The notes beneath the pieces are model-generated. The model saw only the letters and a list, made by a program, of their open reading frames with translations, ran no database searches and had not been told where the DNA came from. From Methanobacteriota archaeon (GTDB taxonomy: Archaea; Thermoplasmatota; Poseidoniia; Poseidoniales; Poseidoniaceae), in contig PBHQ01000001.1 in assembly GCA_002719475.1 (NCBI GenBank), forward strand, positions 15,859 to 24,950: a DNA stretch of 9,092 bases, read 5' to 3'. Both the position numbers and the translations under genes were made by a program. Numbering within the stretch: position 1 is the stretch's first letter; every line of letters starts with the position of its first letter. Below, piece after piece: positions 1-5,767 of the stretch.

Positions 1-9
1 AGGGCTCTG

Positions 10-1071
10 ATGGGCGAAGAGATGGGCATTGAGTCATTGGGCCCGGTTCTCGAAAGGCTGGAACATGCACGTACCATGGGTTACAGTGTCGTATTGTTGG
101 ATAGAGCAGTTGAGCGTGGCCTACAGTTGATTCAATTCACCGTTGAAGAAGTATCGCGTACACCTCGATACCTATTGTCCAACGAAGTCATGGACATCCT
201 TGAGAGGCAATCTCCACACACAGCAGGAACTGTAAGGGGGCTTACCAATTGGTCAGTCAAACAAAGACTGGAGAATCGTTTGGCCGAGACAGTTACTCAA
301 GTGGTACTCGACCTTGAGAGAATGCTGGAGGATTACGAGCAAGCGGTCACGATGTTGAGGCGCCTAAGGCAGGTATTGGAACAATTGGGTGGTTTGGGCG
401 CTCCAACCGATCAAGTAGACGAGTTGTTGGTTGCATGCAATCGCCCCGAAGCACTGCCATTTATTGCCCGCAATGCTAGAGGACTGATTCAGGTTGCTCT
501 AGATGAGATATATATTGAATCAGATCAGAGAGATGCGGGCGCAGCAGTTCGTTTGGAACAAACTGTACTAGTACTAGAAGAATTGATTTCGCAAATTGAA
601 GCTACCGGCTTGACCGGTGAAGACCCTCAAGGTCCTCTATGGGATTTCCAAAAGAGCGGTAAGTTACCATGGGAAGTTCCTGGAGGGGCGCCGGCTGTTG
701 AAGTTGCTGAGGATGCAAAGCACGAGTTGACAACTTCATTGATGGGCGAGGTAGATATTGAAGTGGCTACTCCAATTTCTGAGAACGGTTCTGTCAAAGA
801 AGTTGAGGATTTGTGGCAAGCTATGCCCCCTCCTGATGATGACCCACAGCCTGAAGGGGATTTGGTTGTCAAAGACTTAGTCGCACCAAGCGATGCTGTG
901 GAATCAACAGGCGAAGCCGACCAGAGAGCCTGGGTTGAAGAGGAATTGGCTCGTATCGATGCACAATGGGAACACAGAGGTCGAGAGGAGATGGACCCAA
1001 GTAGCAATCCAATGATCGATGAACAGGAATTCTCTGAATTAGAAGATGACTTAGCTGACCTTGAGATTTGA
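10..1071 (+). CDS. Unrecognised helical protein with acidic C-terminal tail
   Basis: I do not recognise the family of this 353-residue protein. Residues 1-200 read as almost continuous amphipathic helix, with a likely coiled-coil stretch around 83-126 rich in Leu, Glu and Arg. Residues 200-230 are a Gly/Pro-rich linker (WDFQKSGKLPWEVPGG). From about 230 to the end the chain is strongly acidic and probably disordered, with a PPPDDDP run near 273-279 and a final acidic helix ending DLADLEI. There is no signal peptide, membrane segment or obvious catalytic motif, and only one cysteine (C143), so a cytoplasmic scaffold or adaptor is the most one can suggest. The start is uncertain: the frame is open to the window edge, ATG at 10 overlaps a TGA at 8-10 (a typical coupling with an upstream gene), and ATG at 22 is an alternative. 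It is followed by the small membrane gene after 9 nt, so they are probably co-transcribed. Confidence 0.8.
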   Translation: MGEEMGIESLGPVLERLEHARTMGYSVVLLDRAVERGLQLIQFTVEEVSRTPRYLLSNEVMDILERQSPHTAGTVRGLTNWSVKQRLENRLAETVTQVVLDLERMLEDYEQAVTMLRRLRQVLEQLGGLGAPTDQVDELLVACNRPEALPFIARNARGLIQVALDEIYIESDQRDAGAAVRLEQTVLVLEELISQIEATGLTGEDPQGPLWDFQKSGKLPWEVPGGAPAVEVAEDAKHELTTSLMGEVDIEVATPISENGSVKEVEDLWQAMPPPDDDPQPEGDLVVKDLVAPSDAVESTGEADQRAWVEEELARIDAQWEHRGREEMDPSSNPMIDEQEFSELEDDLADLEI

Positions 1072-1076
1072 GGTGA
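1070..1076 (+). promoter_or_regulatory. Shine-Dalgarno supporting the TTG start at 1081
   Basis: GAGGTGA lies 4 nt before TTG at 1081 and overlaps the stop codon of the preceding gene (TGA 1069-1071). It matches the expected complement of the archaeal 16S 3' end (GGAGGTGATC-like). It decides the non-ATG start and suggests translational coupling with the upstream gene. Confidence 0.65.
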
Positions 1077-1080
1077 AGTT

Positions 1081-1299
1081 TTGACCGAATCTACGGATGA
1101 TGTCATTGGCAAGCCCCATCCAATGTGGCTTGAGCGGGCTGGAGTTTTGGCTTTGGTAACCGGGGCCATTTTACTAGGTAGATGGATGTGGATGAACGAG
1201 CCTTTGTCAGAACCGTTGATGTGGATAGGAAGTATTTGTCTGCTGCCTCTGGCAGTATTGTTGCTTAGCGAATCATGGGGAAGATTCTTGCAGCGCTGA
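1081..1299 (+). CDS. Small two-helix membrane protein
   Basis: This is a 72-residue protein of unknown function. It has a polar N-terminus (about 1-17), a first hydrophobic segment near 18-37 (starting ERAGVLALVTGA), a short loop containing NEPLSEP, a second hydrophobic segment near 44-63, and a short basic end (WGRFLQR). This is a helical hairpin whose termini probably both face the cytoplasm. The TTG start is chosen because a good GAGGTGA site lies 4 nt upstream and no ATG gives a sensible length. It sits 9 nt behind the acidic helical protein, so the pair is probably one transcript, and the small protein could be a membrane anchor for its neighbour (inference only). Its stop is 7 nt from the stop of the convergent membrane gene. 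The family is not recognised, but coding status is supported by spacing, ribosome site and clean helix pattern. Confidence 0.7.
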   Translation: MTESTDDVIGKPHPMWLERAGVLALVTGAILLGRWMWMNEPLSEPLMWIGSICLLPLAVLLLSESWGRFLQR

Positions 1300-1306
1300 G
1301 ATTAAC

Positions 1307-2485
1307 TCAGGTACGGTTATTGTTTCGTGAAGTCAGATGTTCAATGAAACCTGCAAGTCGTTGCCATGGAACTACAAAGCGCATTGCAGCAACCACCAGT
1401 AAGAATAGCAATGCTGAGATTACTAATCCATAGGTCAATTTGAGCTCAATGGATTCAGAGACTTGTTGAGCCCATTGACTTCCAGTCATACCTGCTACCA
1501 AGTCTAGCAAGATAGTATGGAAACCAAGTGCAACCATCGTGGAGATACCTGTGATTCCAAGGAAGAAGATAGTGTGATACAGGTGGTGGTTGAGGATGTT
1601 GTCCATCTGTCTGACATACTCAGGGTCCTTCTTGCAGGACTCTGGTAGGCGGAAAGCATACTCCATGTAGCGAATGACACCAAATGCGCTCTCCATGAAT
1701 ATCAGCATCAGGATTGCGATTAGAATCAAACTACCTTGCTGCGGTGTGATCAACCCCCATACAGTCGGCTCACCAATCTGTGCATCGAAACGCGGGATGT
1801 ATGAGCCTGCACTGCCTAGTACACTGTAGATGACAGGGAAGGTAAGTATGGCGTGAATAGCGAGGAAGAATAGAGTGAAGCCTATGGCCCAAGCAATTCC
1901 TCGTCGAGAAAGCCCCCATATCCCTTTGGAACCCATGATGATTGGCAAGAGATAGAATCCTAGGACAATGACGGTAGCCAGCGTGGAAATTGGCCAAATA
2001 AGGTAGTTGAACTCCTCTTGAGTGGGGATTCTCCATTCCCAACTAAACAACATTCCGAACAACCAAGATGCCAATAGGCGACCAACTAACAGGAGGATTA
2101 GAGCGACGATAATCCAGAATTTGATGCGCTGTTGTCTCTGTGGTGGTTGGAAGGATAGCAAAGCCATTCCTCCACCTAACAACACACCTAGAGTAATCGG
2201 CATGTAGACTCTTGCCATTCCTTCAGAACCAAGTCCTGTCATCCAATCAGCCAAGGGAATAGCGTAGTTGTCTTGAGTCTCAGTCCTGAGGTATTCGTCT
2301 AACTGTGAGAGGACAAGAGTGTGGTCGAGATAACCAATCACATAGGTTGAGATGACCTCCATGTACATCCAAACCAAAGCGATTGTTGCAATGACCTGAA
2401 GGGTAAGTATCTGCCAGCGTTTACGCAATTGCCTGAGGTGCAGAGTTCGAGCGCTGACTTGTTGTCTCGTAACATCATCTGCCAT
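1307..2485 (-). CDS. Eight-helix integral membrane protein of the DUF4350/DUF58 operon
   Basis: This 392-residue polytopic membrane protein has predicted helices at about 26-48, 94-112, 121-147, 161-184, 195-224, 250-273, 305-330 and 352-373. The N-terminus is basic (RQLRKRW, 18-24), as expected for a cytoplasmic end. The loop between helices 1 and 2 (about 49-92) is long, acidic and probably outside. A polar loop at about 275-303, with ESCKKDPEY and NHHLYH, probably faces the cytoplasm. I recognise no transporter signature or enzyme motif. It is the last gene of a three-gene minus-strand operon. ATG at 2485 is preceded by GGGGGTGA, which abuts the stop of the DUF58 gene; another ATG 4 nt upstream is out of frame and soon stops. 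In related envelope operons this position is often held by a DUF4129 or transglutaminase-type membrane protein, but I see no transglutaminase Cys-His-Asp signature. Partnership with the DUF58 and DUF4350 proteins is inferred from position. Confidence 0.85.
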   Translation of the reverse strand: MADDVTRQQVSARTLHLRQLRKRWQILTLQVIATIALVWMYMEVISTYVIGYLDHTLVLSQLDEYLRTETQDNYAIPLADWMTGLGSEGMARVYMPITLGVLLGGGMALLSFQPPQRQQRIKFWIIVALILLLVGRLLASWLFGMLFSWEWRIPTQEEFNYLIWPISTLATVIVLGFYLLPIIMGSKGIWGLSRRGIAWAIGFTLFFLAIHAILTFPVIYSVLGSAGSYIPRFDAQIGEPTVWGLITPQQGSLILIAILMLIFMESAFGVIRYMEYAFRLPESCKKDPEYVRQMDNILNHHLYHTIFFLGITGISTMVALGFHTILLDLVAGMTGSQWAQQVSESIELKLTYGLVISALLFLLVVAAMRFVVPWQRLAGFIEHLTSRNNNRT

Positions 2486-2489
2486 TCAT

Positions 2490-2499
2490 TCACCCCCTA
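2490..2499 (-). promoter_or_regulatory. Ribosome-binding site overlapping the upstream stop codon
   Basis: On the minus strand the TAG stop of the DUF58 gene (2499-2497) runs straight into GGGGGTGA, which ends 4 nt before the ATG at 2485. The stop and ribosome site share a base, which fits translational coupling of the last two operon genes. Confidence 0.55.
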
Positions 2500-3756
2500 G
2501 TATCCTCTTGCCTGTAGCAAGGCTTGCGACAATTCCATGTCTGGCATCCAATCGATGACAGTGGCTCCAAAACCTGCTAACGAGGTCATTCGGTTCTGTC
2601 GTTCGATCTTCAAGACCTCATAACTCATGCGTGGAATACGACTGACCAAGCGCTCGAAGTCGACGCTTGATGGAGATAGGAGGACAACTTCGTGTCCACG
2701 TCCTACAAGATCTCTGATTGCATGAGGGGCTGTTCCATCTCCTTCTGCGCTTGAAAGAATGAAAACAGGTGAACCGCGACTGAAACGTGGAGCCAATGAA
2801 TTGGTCACCGCTTGCAGAGGCATATTGCCCTTGGGCGCAACCCCAGCAAGACTGCTCAGGATCTTGAAGTACTGCTTATCACCAGTATCTGGCTGTAGAT
2901 AGGATAGTTTGTCGTCATAGATTGCTAGAGCGACAGAGTCACGCCGTTTTAGGAAGAAACTGGCTAAAGATGCAGCAGCGATGGTATTGTTCTCAAGCGG
3001 ATTCTTCAACACAGTTCCAATTCTACTTACATCCCTACTGTCGAGCAGGATGTATACATCGGTGACCGCATCCCTACATGTATCGTTGACAATTAACGTG
3101 CCGTCTCCAGTTTTGGCTGATGCTTTCCAATTAATCATCTTGAATGGGTCACCTGGAACATATTCCCTAAGTGCGTAGAACTCGGTTCCTGGACCTGAAT
3201 TCTTCAGCGTTGTAGCGCCGGTATACATCTTTGGAGTTCTGCTCTTGATATATGCCTCTTCGATATCTGCAACTTGTGGGAAGATAATCATGTCCGAGTG
3301 GTGAGGAATGTACATTTCCTCCATGAAGAGGTTGAATGTATTACGGAAGCGTAGGCTGACTGGCCCTAGGGAGAAGTGTCCTCTCAGAGGGCAGCGAATC
3401 GAGTATCGAATGCGAGCGGTTTCTCCAGGGCCGAGATTCAAACGCATCGAGTTCAGTCCTGTTCGCAATTTCATCTCGTGTGGGATGTTGTCGTAAACTT
3501 CGAGCATCTGGGTACGTCGCATCGAACGATTGGTGACTACTAATTCGACAAACAAGTCGTCGCCCTTGTACAGGTTATCTGCAGACAAAGTGCGAGAAAC
3601 CTCTACATCTCCGTGTCCTGAGAGCCAAGAATTGACCGTGATGAATGCGATTAATGCAAGTCCGAATATCATCAATTGATGATTGGATATCATCATCCCA
3701 ACCAACAATAGGGCGATGCCTCCAACGAAGGTGAAAGATGCCTTACGTGTCCACAT
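2497..3756 (-). CDS. DUF58-family membrane-anchored protein with vWA-like fold
   Basis: This 419-residue protein is anchored by two N-terminal hydrophobic helices (about 6-24 and 28-46). Next comes an extended beta-rich stretch (about 50-150) resembling the Ig-like part of DUF58 proteins. The family hallmark follows: YVPGDP at 199-204 and INWKASAK at 208-215, matching the Y-x-P-G-D ... W-K-A-x-A-[KR] signature. Residues from about 232 read as a vWA-type fold, with first strand VYILLDSRDVS (234-244) and a later strand VFILSS. The canonical MIDAS D-x-S-x-S is not intact: after D239 the sequence is S-R-D-V-S, so metal binding is doubtful. DUF58 proteins commonly sit beside MoxR ATPases and other vWA proteins in envelope-linked operons of unknown biochemical role. 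ATG at 3756 directly follows the TGA of the DUF4350 gene, with a G-rich GGGGGA about 8 nt upstream. Family assignment is strong; function is unknown. Confidence 0.9.
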   Translation of the reverse strand: MWTRKASFTFVGGIALLLVGMMISNHQLMIFGLALIAFITVNSWLSGHGDVEVSRTLSADNLYKGDDLFVELVVTNRSMRRTQMLEVYDNIPHEMKLRTGLNSMRLNLGPGETARIRYSIRCPLRGHFSLGPVSLRFRNTFNLFMEEMYIPHHSDMIIFPQVADIEEAYIKSRTPKMYTGATTLKNSGPGTEFYALREYVPGDPFKMINWKASAKTGDGTLIVNDTCRDAVTDVYILLDSRDVSRIGTVLKNPLENNTIAAASLASFFLKRRDSVALAIYDDKLSYLQPDTGDKQYFKILSSLAGVAPKGNMPLQAVTNSLAPRFSRGSPVFILSSAEGDGTAPHAIRDLVGRGHEVVLLSPSSVDFERLVSRIPRMSYEVLKIERQNRMTSLAGFGATVIDWMPDMELSQALLQARGY

Positions 3757-5361
3757 TCAACTCTTCCCCCATACTTTGATTCGTTTGACGATGGTGACCA
3801 TCTGCTCCAAGGAATAGTCTCGGTTTTCAAATACGAATTTGACTAGCACTGGGTCTTTGATCATCTTTTGCAATTCACTTGCAGGCATGGCGTCGAACTC
3901 TTCCCTTGTCAAACCATTGTTGTTGCGAACTCTAGATAGGAAGACCTGTTTTATCTTGTTTGATTTGGCATAATATCCGTATCGTCTCGCATCACCGAAT
4001 CCATAGTAGATGATGCTGAAGACATGCCGCCATGGTTCAGGGTCTTTCTTCTTGATGACCACTGCTTCGAATGCGATGAATAGACCGATGAACAATACCA
4101 GCATCGCCATCGATTCACTAGTGAAGTATACGAGAATCCAATATACCAAGTTGTAAGATTCTCCTAGGAATGCATTTTGCGAATGTCTACTCTCATCAAA
4201 GATGACCAATGCATTCTCATTTGCTTCTAGTGAACCGTTTACATCGGTCAATAGGGCTATGGCAATGACGTCTAATGCCCACTTTCGATTATCGTTTTCA
4301 GGCATTGGAACCGTGGGGGTTTTATCGGTATAATCACCACTATTGTAGCCCTCATAATCATACATGGCATTGGAAAGTACTGAACCATCAGCAACGAAGA
4401 TGATTCGTCCCTCCATATTATCTCCAGCATACTCACAGCGACTCTCACAGATTTCCACAGCTACCACAAAATTGCCTTCGATACTTGCAGCACGGTCAGG
4501 TGTTTCCTCATTCTGTTCTTGGCCAACTATGACTTCTCCATCTCCATTGACATCGATTGAGGCATCTCTACTGGTCGAGGCGATCGCCTGAGAAACTCCT
4601 AATTTGGAACTCTTGGTTGCATTTTCAAGGACCGTAGGTTGATTCATCAATAGTTGATATGATGAGTTGTAATTGATTTGACCTGCCTCCCAATGGTGCG
4701 CACATAGTCCAGCATCACTTGGAGGAACAGAGAGACCATCCACTGCAGCACAAGGGTGAGCTCCATCCCACAATGGGTGAGCCTTGTGAGATGCAACATC
4801 TACAGTTTGATTGTTCATTCCGCATGGTTCTATCTGCAAGCATGTCCAGACGAATGAACTGTTTAGGGTGGGTGCATATAGAGAATCATACAACTGGTTG
4901 CCATTGAATTGCCAGCCAAATGCTTCAGCAAGTCCGCTCGCAAAGCCGAAATCATCCATTACAATGACCGTTCCATTAGCCTTGTAGAAATCGACTATAG
5001 CTTCTATCTCCGAGGTGCTGTATCCGTCAGGCTCATCGAATTCAATGAAACCTGAATCTCCGAAGTGCGGCATCGTGAAAGCATCTTTTTCGACACCGCT
5101 GATTACGAATGTAGCATTACCGGGGTCGTCGATTTCCTTAAGCAACAAGGGGCTACTTACCACCGAACGAGTTTCAACTCCCATTTCGTTGATATCCTTC
5201 CTAAATGCCGAAATATCGTCCCAATCGTCGTCATAAGCGGATAATTGAGAGGTTCCGCTTTGGACATAGGAGGACAATACTACACCTATCAGGAGGAATA
5301 AAGTGCCGAAGAAACCAACCAGCAGAATACCGCGGCGAATCCTTCGATTTCTTGCTGCCAT
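3757..5361 (-). CDS. DUF4350-type membrane protein with large extracytoplasmic domain
   Basis: This 534-residue protein has a basic N-terminus, a transmembrane helix at about 11-32, a large outside domain (33-405), a second helix near 407-433 and a cytoplasmic basic tail of about 100 residues. The ectodomain resembles DUF4350, a glutamine-amidotransferase-like fold without the usual catalytic triad: GYSTSEIEAIVDFYKANGTV (113-132), the strand IFVADGSVLSN, and a late VIFDESRH (386-393) matching the family's FDE-x-H pattern. It carries seven N-x-S/T sequons (N82, N129, N167, N184, N232, N247, N375), six cysteines (174, 180, 204, 220, 305, 309) and a calcium-loop-like DVNGDGEV at 270-277. The tail contains YYGFGDARRYGYY and may contact cytoplasmic partners. 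The ATG at 5361 has GAGGGTGG just upstream. It is the first gene of the operon, and its stop abuts the DUF58 start. The DUF4350 assignment comes from motif and context and is likely rather than certain. Confidence 0.87.
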   Translation of the reverse strand: MAARNRRIRRGILLVGFFGTLFLLIGVVLSSYVQSGTSQLSAYDDDWDDISAFRKDINEMGVETRSVVSSPLLLKEIDDPGNATFVISGVEKDAFTMPHFGDSGFIEFDEPDGYSTSEIEAIVDFYKANGTVIVMDDFGFASGLAEAFGWQFNGNQLYDSLYAPTLNSSFVWTCLQIEPCGMNNQTVDVASHKAHPLWDGAHPCAAVDGLSVPPSDAGLCAHHWEAGQINYNSSYQLLMNQPTVLENATKSSKLGVSQAIASTSRDASIDVNGDGEVIVGQEQNEETPDRAASIEGNFVVAVEICESRCEYAGDNMEGRIIFVADGSVLSNAMYDYEGYNSGDYTDKTPTVPMPENDNRKWALDVIAIALLTDVNGSLEANENALVIFDESRHSQNAFLGESYNLVYWILVYFTSESMAMLVLFIGLFIAFEAVVIKKKDPEPWRHVFSIIYYGFGDARRYGYYAKSNKIKQVFLSRVRNNNGLTREEFDAMPASELQKMIKDPVLVKFVFENRDYSLEQMVTIVKRIKVWGKS

Positions 5362-5419
5362 ACCACCCTCTCCATGTCTTGACTGCTTGATGCACGGACT
5401 TTGTTCGGTTTAGAAGGTT
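5362..5419 (-). promoter_or_regulatory. Probable promoter and leader of the DUF4350 operon
   Basis: Reading the minus strand from 5419 down, TTCTAAA (about 5417-5411) is a weak archaeal TATA-like element, placed so that transcription would begin about 25 nt before the ATG at 5361. GAGGGTGG directly before the start is the likely ribosome site. No operator-like repeat is visible. The TATA call is tentative. Confidence 0.3.
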
Positions 5420-5438
5420 CCCGCCCCATGGGGGCGGG
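5420..5438 (-). terminator. GC-only hairpin after the PRC-barrel gene
   Basis: CCCGCCCC at 5420-5427 and GGGGCGGG at 5431-5438 form a perfect 8-bp stem closed by a 3-nt loop. It lies 14 nt past the stop of the PRC-barrel gene and just ahead of the DUF4350 promoter region. That position suits a terminator or processing site separating the two units. There is no clear U-run after it on the minus strand, so intrinsic termination of the usual archaeal U-tract kind is not supported. The inverted repeat itself is certain; its function is inferred. Confidence 0.5.
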
Positions 5439-5451
5439 TTGCTTCAAGCCC

Positions 5452-5694
5452 CTAACGCTTCAAATGGATGCTCGTAGCTATCCTGTCAATCTCCTCCACT
5501 GGAACTCGCATGTATTCCCTTTCCATCTCCCAAGGCAATCTTTCAGGGTCGAGGTTCTCCTCTAATCTAACCAACATTGCGAGTACGTTGCCAGTAGGGG
5601 CGTCGATTTTTAGATCGAATAAGGTTCCAAGCCTGTCTCCAGCAGAATCTAGCACCTGTCGACCAAGCAATTCGTGCCCGAAACTGGTTGCCAT
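5452..5694 (-). CDS. PRC-barrel domain protein (archaeal short type)
   Basis: This is an 80-residue single-domain PRC-barrel protein. The hallmark N-terminal half is clear: ELLGRQVLDSAGDRLGTLFD at 8-27, followed by KIDAPTGNVLAMLVRL, the usual G-x-x-V-x-D-x-x-G-x-x-x-G pattern plus strands. The end VPVEEIDRIATSIHLKR supplies the closing strand seen in stand-alone archaeal PRC proteins. In haloarchaea, PRC-barrel CdpB proteins act in the FtsZ/SepF division machinery; whether this one does is unknown. The start is ambiguous: ATG at 5694 gives the conserved protein beginning MATSFG, whereas GTG at 5721 would add nine residues (MTTPRRGEV) that are mostly hairpin sequence. I prefer the ATG because GGGGGGAGGT precedes it, although that site is very close and lies within a strong hairpin. 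It follows the CDC48 gene by 73 nt in the same direction. Confidence 0.87.
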   Translation of the reverse strand: MATSFGHELLGRQVLDSAGDRLGTLFDLKIDAPTGNVLAMLVRLEENLDPERLPWEMEREYMRVPVEEIDRIATSIHLKR

Positions 5695-5720
5695 GACCTC
5701 CCCCCTACGGGGGGTGGTCA
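5694..5720 (-). promoter_or_regulatory. Hairpin masking the PRC gene's ribosome site and start
   Basis: An inverted repeat spans the translation start of the PRC-barrel gene. On the minus strand, TGACC then CCCCCC pairs across a GTA loop with GGGGGG then GGTCA, with one A-A mismatch between the two blocks (11 pairs in total). The 3' arm contains the whole G-rich ribosome-binding sequence and the A of the ATG at 5694. Folded, it would block initiation. It could alternatively act as a terminator or 3'-end stabiliser of the upstream CDC48 transcript. The repeat is seen directly; either role is inferred. Confidence 0.55.
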
Positions 5721-5767
5721 CTCCTCAAGGACATGAAGGCTTTGTTGACAGTGATTGCCTAGAGAAC

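Noticed and set aside
565..574. Palindrome GTACTAGTAC within the first gene
   Set aside because: It arises from a repeated Val-Leu codon pair (GTACTA twice) in coding sequence and is too short to support a site.
627..1169. 180-codon minus-strand frame inside the first gene
   Set aside because: Low-complexity Ser/Thr-rich translation opposite the acidic tail coding sequence; no ribosome site or domain.
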